A program made the position numbers and the translations under genes. Under the pieces are notes generated by a model. That model was not told the DNA's origin. It saw only the letters and a program-made list of their open reading frames with translations, and searched no databases. Of a stretch of 64,000 bases of DNA, positions 1-8,643 are shown one piece after another. Source of the stretch: a virus; the IMG/VR virus record IMGVR_UViG_3300035183_000720, positions 1 to 64,000 of that record; one strand, given 5' to 3'. Positions within the stretch are counted from its first letter, which is position 1. Each line of letters starts with the position of its first letter.

Positions 1-260
1 GATAGCTACTAATGAGTCTGCCGTCTCGGTATTCAAAACTTTTACGGGTCGGTCTTGAATACCTACTCAGCTAAAGCTGAATCGGCGCCTTTGTCACCCT
101 TTCGGGTCAAAGCTGGATAGCCAGAACTAGTACCGCACTACCCAACTACCGCTTTCTGTCAGCACCGTTTTAAATGCCCCGTGGGTGCTGAGCGCTTGGC
201 TGCTGCCCTCATAGCTTACTCGCGGACCCCCTAATGAGGCTTGTGACTTGAGGGGGTGGC
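1..260. ncRNA. Structured RNA, truncated by window edge (unidentified)
   Basis: No reading frame is convincing here, and the stretch is more GC-rich than the AT-rich sequence after it. It is packed with consecutive hairpins: a 9-bp stem 28-36/55-63, a 5-bp TCAGC/GCTGA stem with a TAAA loop at 67-80, a bulged stem 90-93 + 96-99/104-107 + 108-111 with a TTTC loop, a 7-bp stem 160-166/184-190 and a 7-bp ACCCCCT/AGGGGGT stem 226-232/251-257. This density suggests a large folded RNA such as those phages carry (GOLLD- or ROOL-like). I see no tRNA T-arm, tmRNA tag, RNase P core or group I intron P7, so the class and strand are open. It continues off the left edge. Confidence 0.45.
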
Positions 261-594
261 ACAATACTCATAACAAATAACCTACGTGTCTCAATGAGAC
301 CCGACTAGTTTGTATCTTCTCATCATCCTTAATGATCCATCATTATTTATCAATTCTCGAATTGAGAATTAGCAATCTTTGCATCCTTTCACTATTATTT
401 ATATTGATCAACCCAAAAATCAATCAAAAAATTGTGTAATATTATTGAATTGACTGTTAATTTTTAAGCAACAATCCCATTGTCACTTCCCATATGAACC
501 AATATATAATCAGAGATCGGACATTTTCCGAACTTTGTACCATCTGTTTTATTTGATAACTGATTTAATTTTTGAAGCCTCTTTTTAAATTGGC
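261..594. other. AT-rich intergenic region, no gene seen
   Basis: No convincing coding sequence in six frames. It contains a 7-bp hairpin AATTCTC/GAGAATT at 352-370 and a short GTCTC/GAGAC hairpin just after 290. Neither is followed by a T-run, so neither is a clear terminator. It separates the structured RNA from the promoter region of the next gene. Confidence 0.5.
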
Positions 595-623
595 TTGAAC
601 TGATTTTCAATATGTGATATTAT
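595..623 (+). promoter_or_regulatory. Putative sigma70 promoter
   Basis: TTGAAC at 595-600, a 17-bp spacer and TATTAT at 618-623, upstream of the exported-protein gene at 686. The match is 4/6 and 5/6, weaker than other promoters in this window. Confidence 0.4.
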
Positions 624-649
624 ATAGTGGTGTTAGTTGAATATCAATC

Positions 650-657
650 GATAAATA
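650..657 (+). promoter_or_regulatory. T4-type late promoter box (GATAAATA)
   Basis: GATAAATA differs at one base from the T4 late consensus TATAAATA and lies 29 bp before the start codon at 686, after a GAGGTG ribosome site. It fits recognition by the phage's own gp55 sigma factor. Confidence 0.4.
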
Positions 658-685
658 CTTGTCTAATATTTTGTGAGGTGAATAC

Positions 686-1540
686 ATGAAAAAATATCTT
701 TTCCTTTTTGGTTTCTTGACATCGCAGGCTTTTGCTCAAACTCTTTTGGAAGAAGATTTTCAAGGAGTCATCATTAATAATGCCAATCAAGTTGAACCAG
801 TAAGTGCCATCAATGGATCTGAACATTGGAATTCTTTGAATTGTGCCAGTGCTCATTCTGCTCCTTCGAATTGTGCTGATCCTTCCGTTGAGGATGTTTT
901 TACATCTTTTACTAATACTGGAACTGGAAATGCTTCTGCCGCTTCATTCAATGTTAGGAATGGAATCAATCCTATTGATTTAGACAGTAATCCTTTTTCA
1001 ACTTTTGGTGATGATGATTTTGATAATAGTTTTGGGACATCAGCGAATAAATTTTTAGTTATTGGAGATAACGCAGGTGATTTGAGTGGCAATCCGAACG
1101 GAGGAGTAGTTAGAAATGGTTCGAGTTTAATGCAGATTGATTTCCCACTTTCTGCTGCTCATGGTACTCCGAAATGGCTGACGATAGAATTTGATTACGT
1201 CTTTGATGCGGATAACACGAATAACTCAGATGATTTTTGGGTTGAGTTAGTATTGGCTGACAATTCGACTATTCCTTTGCTCAGTCACAATTCTCCTTCA
1301 GCTGGCACTCGAGGGACTTTCTTCCTCACAATTCCCTATCCTCATGTATTGCCTGTATGTTTAAGGTTTAGTTTGAGGGAGTTTGTAGGAGCAGGTAGTT
1401 CAGCGGTAGGAATTGACAATATTGCCGTGAGGACTGTTCTGCCTGCAAATAGCTCAGTTGAAGAGCCTGGAATTTTGATGCTGTTTGGATTGGGATTGTT
1501 CATTTTAAATGGCGCTCGGACTCTGAAGCACAGGAATTAA
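686..1540 (+). CDS. Exported PEP-CTERM domain protein
   Basis: The N-terminus is a clear Sec signal peptide (MKKYLFLFGFLTSQAFA, likely cleavage before QT). The mature part is Asn/Asp/Ser-rich with few charged or Cys residues, like an extracellular beta-rich protein. The last ~27 residues have the tripartite PEP-CTERM pattern: an EPG motif, a hydrophobic segment (ILMLFGLGLFIL) and a basic tail ending KHRN. In bacteria this signal is cut and processed by exosortase (EpsH family) for surface or exopolysaccharide-linked proteins. A phage copy implies use of the host exosortase. Function is unknown; it could be a surface-coat or exclusion factor. The ATG follows GAGGTG. It is transcribed alone, with two tiny membrane genes after it. 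Confidence 0.75.
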   Translation: MKKYLFLFGFLTSQAFAQTLLEEDFQGVIINNANQVEPVSAINGSEHWNSLNCASAHSAPSNCADPSVEDVFTSFTNTGTGNASAASFNVRNGINPIDLDSNPFSTFGDDDFDNSFGTSANKFLVIGDNAGDLSGNPNGGVVRNGSSLMQIDFPLSAAHGTPKWLTIEFDYVFDADNTNNSDDFWVELVLADNSTIPLLSHNSPSAGTRGTFFLTIPYPHVLPVCLRFSLREFVGAGSSAVGIDNIAVRTVLPANSSVEEPGILMLFGLGLFILNGARTLKHRN

Positions 1541-1549
1541 GGAGGTTGC

Positions 1550-1714
1550 ATGTTGACATCTGCATTGCTTTGTTTGGGTGGTTTCATTCTTCTCATAATT
1601 TCGGATCGTGACCCAACTAGATTGGAGTTGATGGAGGTGATTTCTTATGTTATTATTCTCTGCGGGGCATTGACTGCAATTGAAGAGATTTTCAAACAAG
1701 AGGAGAAAACGTGA
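1550..1714 (+). CDS. Small two-segment membrane protein (54 aa)
   Basis: The ATG follows AAGGAGG at ideal distance. The protein has a hydrophobic N-terminal segment (SALLCLGGFILLIIS), a short charged loop (DRDPTRLE), a second hydrophobic segment (VISYVIILCGALTAI) and a charged tail (EEIFKQEEKT). It starts 10 bp after the PEP-CTERM gene and its stop overlaps the next start (GTGA). The small size and two helices would fit a holin or antiholin-like protein, but the sequence gives no proof. Family not recognised. Confidence 0.5.
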   Translation: MLTSALLCLGGFILLIISDRDPTRLELMEVISYVIILCGALTAIEEIFKQEEKT

Positions 1715-1827
1715 GAGTTGCAGATTTGATATTGGTATTTGTATTTGTTTGTACTTCGATTTTCCTGTTAGATTACGTGTCATTTCTTGTTTTCAATGAA
1801 CTGACAGATGGGTGTCCATGTGATTGA
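1711..1827 (+). CDS. Small membrane protein (38 aa)
   Basis: The GTG start overlaps the previous stop (GTGA), with GAGGAG just upstream as ribosome site. It has one hydrophobic helix (DLILVFVFVCTSIFLL) followed by YVSFLVFNELTDGCPCD, a short tail with a CPC pair. The translational coupling to the 54-aa membrane protein suggests that the two act together. The 3' end overlaps the next gene by 20 bp in another frame. Function unknown. Confidence 0.4.
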   Translation: MRVADLILVFVFVCTSIFLLDYVSFLVFNELTDGCPCD

Positions 1828-2053
1828 AAAATATCAATTCTTCTTTCGCAGTGATTACTCAGATTGGCCTCAGTGGCTAAAGGAAGCTTGGGCTAAGAAA
1901 CCTTCCATTCCAGGGTCTTTTTACCCTGCTTGGGGTCCTGAGGACATCCATTTTTTCATTTACACATATGATGGGCCTCAGCAAATTCGAGACGGTGATG
2001 TGCTGGTACATTCACCAACCACAGGTGAGATTTTGGTGGAGCCGAAAGAATAA
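1808..2053 (+). CDS. Hypothetical protein (81 aa)
   Basis: Soluble, rich in aromatic residues and Pro (EKYQFFFRSDYSDWPQW, PSIPGSFYPAWGPEDIHFF). It lies immediately before the terminase gene; its TAA (2051-2053) is followed directly by the terminase TTG start. The ribosome site for the ATG at 1808 is weak, and a GTG at 1820 is an alternative start. No family recognised. Its place just before gene 17 suggests a small packaging or late protein, but that is only context. Confidence 0.5.
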   Translation: MGVHVIEKYQFFFRSDYSDWPQWLKEAWAKKPSIPGSFYPAWGPEDIHFFIYTYDGPQQIRDGDVLVHSPTTGEILVEPKE

Positions 2054-3676
2054 TTGCCAGTGGCTGTTACTGACGTTCAAATAGACAGAACCAACTTGTG
2101 CTATGATGGGAACCCCAAGCTTAAAAAAGCTGGGGTATCCATTCCTTTTACGCAAGAGCAAATTGTTGAGTACATCAAATGCAAGAATGATATCATTTAT
2201 TTTGTGAAAAATTATGTGAAGATCATTTCTCTTGATAAAGGTATGGTCTTATTCGATTTGTATCCTTTTCAAGAGGATATGATTCGAACTTTCCAAGAAA
2301 ATCGTTTTGTGGTTTGTATGTTGTCGCGGCAGTCAGGAAAGACAACCACTGTCGCGGCTTATTTGCTTTATGAGGCTATTTTTAATGAAAACATGCGTAT
2401 TGCCGTCCTTGCTAATAAAGGAGACACAGCAAGAGAAATTCTTGATCGAATTAAAAAAATGTTTGAAGAGCTGCCTTGGTTCTTGAAGCCAGGAGTTCGA
2501 GAATGGAATAAAGGATCAATTGAATTGGGCAATGGAACGAGGATTATATCGGCTGCAACTAGTTCTAGCTCAATTCGCGGTCAGTCGATGAATGTCATTT
2601 ATTTGGATGAGCTTGCATTTATTCAGAATGATGTTGAGTTCTTTGCTTCAACTTATCCTGTCATCACATCTGGAAAAACCACAAAAGTAATTATTACCTC
2701 CACGCCGAAAGGTATGAATTTGTTTTATAAGATCTGGTCAGATGCCATAGCAGGCAGAAATAATTTTGTGCCTAAGAAATATGAATGGTGGCATCATCCT
2801 GAACGCGATGAGAAGTGGAAGGAAGAAACGTTGCGAAATATTTCTCAGCAGCAATTTGCTCAAGAATTTGAATGCGAATTTTTTGGTAGTGCTGGCACTC
2901 TTATAAGCGGTAATAAATTACAGCAACTCACCTTTGAAGATCCCATAAAATCCGATCGATACTTCAATGTATATCGTGAACCGAAAGAAGGAAATAGTTA
3001 TGTGGTTTCAGTTGATGTTTCTGAAGGAATAGGAAAAGATTATAGCATCATCAATGTTTTTGATATTACTAATCAGCCATATGAACAGGTTGCCATCTAT
3101 CGAAATAATCTCATTCCACCATTGATGTTGGCTGATGTTGCTCACAAAATTCTGTGCATGTATAACAATGCTTTTTGTATCATTGAAACAAATGGTATTG
3201 GTAAAATTGTGGCTGAAAATTTATATTTTGATTATGAATATGATAATATGCTCACCACCAATCGTTCTAAAGATGATGAAAATGTTATTAGTAGTAGCGG
3301 TAATATAATAGGTTTACGTCAAACGAAAAGAACAAAAATTGTTGGTTGTAATAATTTAAAAACGATGATCGAAAGCAACACGCTTCTGATACGAGATTTC
3401 ATGACTGTGCAAGAGCTTAGTACTTTTGTTAAAAGGCATAATACATATATAGCAGAAGAAGGTAAAACGGATGATATTGTTATGACTTTAGTGATGTTTT
3501 GTTGGTTTACAACTCAGCCGTACTTCGAGTATCTTACAGATGTAAACGTCAGAGATTTAATTAAAAGTAATTATTTGAAAGCTGAAGAAAATAATCATTT
3601 AATTTTTGGGTTCTACGATGACGGAATAAATGAAATTGATGGAGTTATAGAGGATCCAACTCTTTTGAAAAAATAA
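2054..3676 (+). CDS. 17: Terminase large subunit (gp17-like)
   Basis: This is the packaging motor ATPase and headful nuclease that drives DNA into the prohead through the portal. The N-terminal ATPase domain has Walker A SRQSGKTT near residue 92 and Walker B VIYLDELAF near residue 183 with its catalytic Glu. A coupling-type motif TSTPKG follows near residue 215. The C-terminal RNase H-like nuclease begins with the acidic strand VVSVDVSEG near residue 317. Its 540 residues are a little shorter than T4 gp17. The start is taken as TTG directly after the preceding stop. T4 order (17-18-19-20) follows. No small terminase (gp16) lies within the window. Confidence 0.95.
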   Translation: MPVAVTDVQIDRTNLCYDGNPKLKKAGVSIPFTQEQIVEYIKCKNDIIYFVKNYVKIISLDKGMVLFDLYPFQEDMIRTFQENRFVVCMLSRQSGKTTTVAAYLLYEAIFNENMRIAVLANKGDTAREILDRIKKMFEELPWFLKPGVREWNKGSIELGNGTRIISAATSSSSIRGQSMNVIYLDELAFIQNDVEFFASTYPVITSGKTTKVIITSTPKGMNLFYKIWSDAIAGRNNFVPKKYEWWHHPERDEKWKEETLRNISQQQFAQEFECEFFGSAGTLISGNKLQQLTFEDPIKSDRYFNVYREPKEGNSYVVSVDVSEGIGKDYSIINVFDITNQPYEQVAIYRNNLIPPLMLADVAHKILCMYNNAFCIIETNGIGKIVAENLYFDYEYDNMLTTNRSKDDENVISSSGNIIGLRQTKRTKIVGCNNLKTMIESNTLLIRDFMTVQELSTFVKRHNTYIAEEGKTDDIVMTLVMFCWFTTQPYFEYLTDVNVRDLIKSNYLKAEENNHLIFGFYDDGINEIDGVIEDPTLLKK

Positions 3677-3679
3677 ATA
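3672..3679 (+). promoter_or_regulatory. Late promoter box (AATAAATA)
   Basis: AATAAATA overlaps the terminase stop codon and lies about 50 bp before the sheath gene. It differs at one base from the T4 late box TATAAATA. The same variant recurs before several virion genes in this window. Confidence 0.5.
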
Positions 3680-3729
3680 TTCCCGGAGACATCTTCATGG
3701 TTGGCAAAAAACGAATTTAGGAGATTTAA

Positions 3730-5697
3730 ATGATAAATGTAACACAACTTAGCCCTGGGGTCGCTATCAAAGAAGTCGACCTCACCAATTTTTTATCTAA
3801 TACTGGTGTAAGTGGCGGTGCGTTTGTTGGCCAGTTTATTTGGGGTCCAGTGATGAAATATACCATTGTGGACGATGCCAATGAACTCACTAAAACTTTT
3901 GGTAAACCAACTGACGCGAATTATATTGATTGGTACACCGCTAGCAATTTTTTAGCTTATACGAGTAACTTAAATATTATTCGGGTTATAGATAGTACAG
4001 CTAAAAATGCAACAGGCGATGGTCTTGGGTTACTCATAAAGAATGAGACTCATTTTCAAAGTATTTTTGGCACGAATCAATCCGCTTTATTCGCCGCTCG
4101 TTATCCCGGTGCACTTGGCAATAGCTTAAAAGTCAGCATGGCTGATTCTGCGACTTTTTCAACTTGGGATTACAAAGAACATTTTGACTTTGCTCCTGGT
4201 ACAAGTGAGTTTGCTGCCGCTCTTGGTGCTTCTAATGATGAGGTTCATATTGTTGTAGTTGATGAAGATGGTTTGTTTACAGGCACCCCTGGGTTGATCT
4301 TAGAAAAATATGCTTTCTTAAGTAAAGCCTCTGATGCGAAGCAACTGGACGGTTCTCCTGCTTTCTATGGAAATGTCCTGAATAATCAGAGTCGTTATGT
4401 TTATTACTTAGGCGCCCCATCTGATGCCGATTTAGCTACTAATCTCAAAGTAACGAGCGTGAATATTACCAGTGGTGGATCTGGTTACACATCTGCAACA
4501 GTCACATTTTCTTCTGCCCCGGTGGGAGGTGTAACTGCGACTGGTACCGCTGTTATTTCTGGTGGGGTTATTACGGCTATCAATATTACAAATCCCGGTT
4601 CGGGTTATTTAACCGCGCCGACGATTACTATTACAGGAGATGGTTCGGGGGCTACTGCAACCGCAGTTATGGGGGATGTTGACGCGGACGATTGGGCGCA
4701 GAATGCTCTAGATGAAAGTGGTCATCCTCGTAAATTTGCTAATCTTGCTGGCCAATTCAATAGGAGTTTATCTGGCGGTGCTAATGGATCTACCCCAACG
4801 AGTGCAGATTTAATTGCAGGTTGGGATATGTTCCGCAATTCTGAGGAAGTTGATGTGAGTTTACTTATTATGGGAGCCGCTGGCGGTTCTGCTTCTAGTA
4901 CTACTGTTATTCGTCATGTAATTGACAATATTGCTGAAGTTCGTAAAGATTGTATGGTGTTTTTCAGCCCAGATTTACAAGACGTTTTGAATAAGACGCA
5001 AACTGAAGCGACTACTAATGTTGTCGCCAAGCGTAATGGTATCGCCCGTGATTCGAGTTACGCTGTGATGGATAGCGGTTGGAAACTCCAGTATGACGTA
5101 TTTTTCGATAAGTACCGCTGGATTCCTTTGAACGCTGACGTAGCAGGGTTATGTGCCAGTACTGATCAGAATTATGATCCTTGGTGGAGCCCTGCAGGAT
5201 TCAATCGCGGGAAAATTAAGAATGTCGTCAGTCTTGCATTCAATCCTAATAAGACTTCGCGCGATGAATTATATAAGAACAATATCAACCCTGTAGTTAC
5301 TTTTACAGGTGAAGGTACTGTACTTTATGGCGACAAGACGCTACAACCAAAAGCTAGTGCGTTTAGTTATATCAATGTGCGTCGCTTGTTTATTGTGCTC
5401 GAGAAGATGATTTCTAGAGCTGCTAAATACCAGCTATTTGAATTTAATGATCAGTTCACGCGTGCTCAGTTCAAGAATATGGTTGAGCCGTTCTTGCGCG
5501 AAGTTAAAGGTCGACGCGGTATCTACGATTTTGCTGTAATTTGCGATGAAACAAATAATACTCCTACAGTTATTGATAGAGGTGAATTTGTAGCTAGCAT
5601 ATTCGTTAAACCGGCTCGCAGCATCAATTACATCACTCTTAACTTCGTCGCTGTCCGGACGGGCGTTGAGTTTACTGAAGTAGTGGGATCAGTTTAA
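3730..5697 (+). CDS. 18: Tail sheath protein (gp18-like) with inserted domain
   Basis: Contractile sheath subunit that surrounds the tail tube. The N-terminus (LSPGVAIKEVDLT) and the C-terminal region (NYITLNFVAVRTGVEFTE) are typical of T4-like sheaths. It follows terminase and precedes tube, as in T4. Residues ~237-319 form an insertion with two imperfect Gly/Thr/Ser repeats (GGSGYTSATVTFSSAP, PGSGYLTAPTITITGDGSG), a beta-structured repeat type seen in surface-exposed phage and bacterial proteins. It probably decorates the outside of the sheath. Start ATG follows TTAGGAG. Confidence 0.93.
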   Translation: MINVTQLSPGVAIKEVDLTNFLSNTGVSGGAFVGQFIWGPVMKYTIVDDANELTKTFGKPTDANYIDWYTASNFLAYTSNLNIIRVIDSTAKNATGDGLGLLIKNETHFQSIFGTNQSALFAARYPGALGNSLKVSMADSATFSTWDYKEHFDFAPGTSEFAAALGASNDEVHIVVVDEDGLFTGTPGLILEKYAFLSKASDAKQLDGSPAFYGNVLNNQSRYVYYLGAPSDADLATNLKVTSVNITSGGSGYTSATVTFSSAPVGGVTATGTAVISGGVITAINITNPGSGYLTAPTITITGDGSGATATAVMGDVDADDWAQNALDESGHPRKFANLAGQFNRSLSGGANGSTPTSADLIAGWDMFRNSEEVDVSLLIMGAAGGSASSTTVIRHVIDNIAEVRKDCMVFFSPDLQDVLNKTQTEATTNVVAKRNGIARDSSYAVMDSGWKLQYDVFFDKYRWIPLNADVAGLCASTDQNYDPWWSPAGFNRGKIKNVVSLAFNPNKTSRDELYKNNINPVVTFTGEGTVLYGDKTLQPKASAFSYINVRRLFIVLEKMISRAAKYQLFEFNDQFTRAQFKNMVEPFLREVKGRRGIYDFAVICDETNNTPTVIDRGEFVASIFVKPARSINYITLNFVAVRTGVEFTEVVGSV

Positions 5698-5713
5698 ATT
5701 AGGAGACTAGAAG

Positions 5714-6256
5714 ATGCCAAACCCCAGTATTAATAGTTTTATTGCTAATTTTCAAGGAGGTGGGGCTCGTCCTAACCTCTATGAGGTGATTTTGACCTTT
5801 CCTGCATTAGTTTCGAATCCGTTTGCTACATTGAAGGCTAGTTTTACTTGCAAAGCCGCGACCATTCCTGCTAGCAATCTTGGGTCCATCGATGTTCCTT
5901 ACATGGGACGTGTCGCAAAAGTTGCAGGTGACAAAACTTTTGATGATTGGACTGTAACGATTATCAATGATACTGATTTTAGTGTTCGTGATACTTTTGA
6001 GCGTTGGTTAGATCGTATTAGTGGTCATGAAAGTAACGTTTCTGCAGCTAGTTGGGAAAATCCTTCTAATTATTATGCAAATGCAATTGTGCGTCAATTC
6101 GGGCGCGAGCATCAAGTACTGAAAGAATATTTTATTGAAGGCATGTTCCCGACACAAGTCGGCGAAATTCAATTAGGCTATGATCAAAATGATCAAGTCG
6201 AGGAGTTCCAAGTTACTTTTGCGATCAATTACTGGAGATCTAATACGACAACCTAA
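5714..6256 (+). CDS. 19: Tail tube protein (gp19-like)
   Basis: Inner tube subunit that stacks as hexamers within the sheath. Its 180 residues, its place between sheath and portal, and features such as a FKAATIPASNLG-like stretch (TCKAATIPASNLGSIDVPYMGR), DWTVTIINDTDF and the C-terminal VTFAINYWRS match T4-like tube proteins. It starts 17 bp after the sheath stop with a TTAGGAG site. A strong hairpin terminator follows. Confidence 0.93.
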   Translation: MPNPSINSFIANFQGGGARPNLYEVILTFPALVSNPFATLKASFTCKAATIPASNLGSIDVPYMGRVAKVAGDKTFDDWTVTIINDTDFSVRDTFERWLDRISGHESNVSAASWENPSNYYANAIVRQFGREHQVLKEYFIEGMFPTQVGEIQLGYDQNDQVEEFQVTFAINYWRSNTTT

Positions 6257-6263
6257 GAATGAA

Positions 6264-6297
6264 ATAGGGGAGGTGAAATTCCTCCCCTATTATTTTT
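6264..6297 (+). terminator. Rho-independent terminator after gene 19
   Basis: A perfect 10-bp stem ATAGGGGAGG/CCTCCCCTAT (6264-6273/6281-6290) with a 7-nt loop, followed by TATTTTT. It ends the sheath-tube transcript. Confidence 0.85.
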
Positions 6298-6317
6298 AAT
6301 TTGGTTGAGGAATATCC

Positions 6318-7820
6318 ATGAATATTTTCGGCTTTAGTATTACGAAGAACAAGAAGAAAGCTAAATTAGATACATTTCAGGTAGAACCTGACGCTTCGGC
6401 TGAAGTTTTAAGCGCAGGCTCTGCTGGGGTTGTATTATACAACTATGATCTCGTTACAGTTCCTGAAAATGAAGCAGAATTAATCAGAACTTATCGTAGA
6501 ATTTCTCTGAGTCCAGATATTGATTTAGCTCTCACAGAAATAAAAAATGAGATTTTTATTTTTGATGTGACTGGTCGACGTGCTATTGATATTGGATTTG
6601 TCAGTGATTCGAAATTAAGCGAGGCGCTACAAAAGAAAATAATTGAAGAATTTGTTAATGTTTATGATATACTTGATTTTAGTAACAATGGTTTGGCGTT
6701 GTTTATGGATTGGTATATTGATGGGAGATTATTTTTACATAAAGTTATTGATTCTGCCAATCCTAAAGAAGGCATCAAGAAAATTATTTCTATCGATCCA
6801 TTAAAGATCAAAAAAGTTCGGGAAATTCCTAAACCTGATGAAAAAGGAATTTACAATATAGCTGACATCACCGAATATTATGTTTATGTTGATTCACCTA
6901 GCGGCATAAACAAAGCAACCCAAGCAGAAATAAACCGCGGACTTAAAATTCAACCGGATGCTATTACATATTCTGATAGCGGAATCTACGATAAAAATTC
7001 AAATTGCGTGCTGGGATATTTGCATAAGGCAATTGTTCCTTTCAATAATCTTCGCTTGATGGAAGATAGTCTTATCATTTATCGGGTGAGTCGCGCTCCT
7101 GAACGTAGAGTAATTTATGTGGATGTCGGTAATCTTCCCAAGAATAAAGCTGAACAATACATTCATGATTTAATGAATCGGTTCAAGAACAAACTCGTTT
7201 ATGATAGCAAGACAGGTAGCGTTGCTGATAGAAAAAACGTGCTGAGTATGATCGAGGACTATTGGTTACCGCGTCGTGAAGGAGGGCGAGGGACAGAAAT
7301 TTCAACGCTTCCTGGTGGTGATAATCTCGGCATTGTTGATGATGTGAATTATTTTAAGAAGAAGCTGTATCAAAGTTTGAATGTTCCTATAAGTCGATTT
7401 TTAGACGATGCACCTACTTTCGTTTTCGGTAAAGGTGTAGAAATAAATCGCGATGAGTATCGTTTCAAGAAATTCATAGATCGTTTGCGCCAGCGTTTCA
7501 TGGTGATCTTTGAAGATTTATTGAAAACGCAGCTGCTTCTCAAAAAAATTATCACTGAACAAGATTGGGAAGATATACGCCGCGAAATTCAGTGGATATA
7601 CGCTGAAGATAACAATTTCGTTGAATATAAAGAGAGCGAAATTTTAAATAATAGAATAAACACTCTAACACAAATCGATCCATTCGTAGGCAAATACTTT
7701 ACTCGGGAATGGGTTATGAAAAATGTATTACGTATGAGTGATACTGAAATTCAAGATTTAGTTCAAAAAATTAGTACAGATTCAGAAAACAATTCTGAGT
7801 CGGAAAATGAATCTGCATAA
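6318..7820 (+). CDS. 20: Portal vertex protein (gp20-like)
   Basis: Dodecameric portal through which terminase pumps DNA and on which prohead assembly begins. Recognisable gp20-type stretches include RTYRRISLSPDIDLALTEI near residue 55, IYRVSRAPERRVIYVDVGNL near residue 255, and YFKKKLYQSLNVPISRF with FVFGKGVEINRDEYRF near residues 345-385. Its 500 residues are close to T4 gp20. It has a short Ser/Glu-rich C-terminal tail. ATG follows GAGGAAT just after the gene 19 terminator. Confidence 0.95.
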   Translation: MNIFGFSITKNKKKAKLDTFQVEPDASAEVLSAGSAGVVLYNYDLVTVPENEAELIRTYRRISLSPDIDLALTEIKNEIFIFDVTGRRAIDIGFVSDSKLSEALQKKIIEEFVNVYDILDFSNNGLALFMDWYIDGRLFLHKVIDSANPKEGIKKIISIDPLKIKKVREIPKPDEKGIYNIADITEYYVYVDSPSGINKATQAEINRGLKIQPDAITYSDSGIYDKNSNCVLGYLHKAIVPFNNLRLMEDSLIIYRVSRAPERRVIYVDVGNLPKNKAEQYIHDLMNRFKNKLVYDSKTGSVADRKNVLSMIEDYWLPRREGGRGTEISTLPGGDNLGIVDDVNYFKKKLYQSLNVPISRFLDDAPTFVFGKGVEINRDEYRFKKFIDRLRQRFMVIFEDLLKTQLLLKKIITEQDWEDIRREIQWIYAEDNNFVEYKESEILNNRINTLTQIDPFVGKYFTREWVMKNVLRMSDTEIQDLVQKISTDSENNSESENESA

Positions 7821-7844
7821 CAAGTAAAATTTTAAGGAGAAGCC

Positions 7845-8639
7845 GTGGATAAACAAGAGTTTGTAAACAAAATTGCAGATAGCATAAAACAGAATAATTC
7901 TTTAGAGTTCCATAAAGTATTCGCTGAGCGTCTGAATGAATTATTGAGCCAGAAGACGACGCAACTAAAAGAAGATGAAGATATTGATCCAGAAATGGAT
8001 GCAGTAACGAAAATTCAGGTGGCGGCTAAGAATTATGGCGCAGGTGAAGTATCGTATGATCAAGGGGTGCTTATTGCTGTTTTGCGTAACAAGCAAGCTG
8101 CCATTGAATTCAGTGATTGGCTCGAAGATTGCGATTGTGTTGATAGCTACGGAATGGAAGTAATTCATAACAAACCTCTGAAAGGATATTTTGATAAGGA
8201 TGATGTTGATATTGATTCTATAACTGATGATCGCAATTTCCAATTCCTGTTTACAATTTACCTCGATCCTGAACTTGTGCAGTATGCTCCTTATAGTGGT
8301 GAGGAAGATGAAGAAGAGTATGACGAAGACGAATATGATGAGGATGATCAGGAGGAAATGGGTGAAAGTGTTGAAAATATCGATGAAGTGGAACGTAAAA
8401 TTAAAGTAACCTCAAGAGGCCAGAAGTGGATTAAAATGCAATGTCCTCGAGGATTCAAGTGGAATCCTGAAACAAAGGCATGTGAGAAAATTTCTGGCGC
8501 TGAATTAGCAAATATGCGCAAGGCAATTCGCAAAGCGTTGATAACGAAAAAATCTCTTGGCAATGTATATCGCATGCGAATCATTCGCAAAATGAAAAAA
8601 GCCTTGCGTTATCGGAAACAGATGGGTTTATCGGTGTAG
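7845..8639 (+). CDS. Prohead core protein (gp67-like acidic core with basic C-terminus)
   Basis: It sits between portal and prohead protease, where T4 has the small core genes 67 and 68. The N-terminus (VNKIADSIKQNNSLEFHKVF) resembles the gp67 start. Residues ~150-180 are an extreme acidic run (EEDEEEYDEDEYDEDDQEE), and the C-terminal ~60 residues are strongly basic (RKAIRKALITKK, RIIRKMKKALRYRK). At 264 aa it is much longer than either T4 core protein and may combine the gp67 and gp68 roles. Start GTG follows AAGGAGAAGCC. Likely degraded by gp21 during maturation. Confidence 0.65.
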   Translation: MDKQEFVNKIADSIKQNNSLEFHKVFAERLNELLSQKTTQLKEDEDIDPEMDAVTKIQVAAKNYGAGEVSYDQGVLIAVLRNKQAAIEFSDWLEDCDCVDSYGMEVIHNKPLKGYFDKDDVDIDSITDDRNFQFLFTIYLDPELVQYAPYSGEEDEEEYDEDEYDEDDQEEMGESVENIDEVERKIKVTSRGQKWIKMQCPRGFKWNPETKACEKISGAELANMRKAIRKALITKKSLGNVYRMRIIRKMKKALRYRKQMGLSV

Positions 8640-8643
8640 AGCC

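Noticed and set aside
241-265. T-box-like AGGGGGTGGCAC
   Set aside because: It lacks the NNACCGCGG part and no synthetase or amino-acid gene follows; it is explained by the ACCCCCT/AGGGGGT stem.
1-300. tRNA, tmRNA or group I intron in the structured region
   Set aside because: No T-arm GTTCGA, no tag reading frame and no P7/GACTA-type core could be found.
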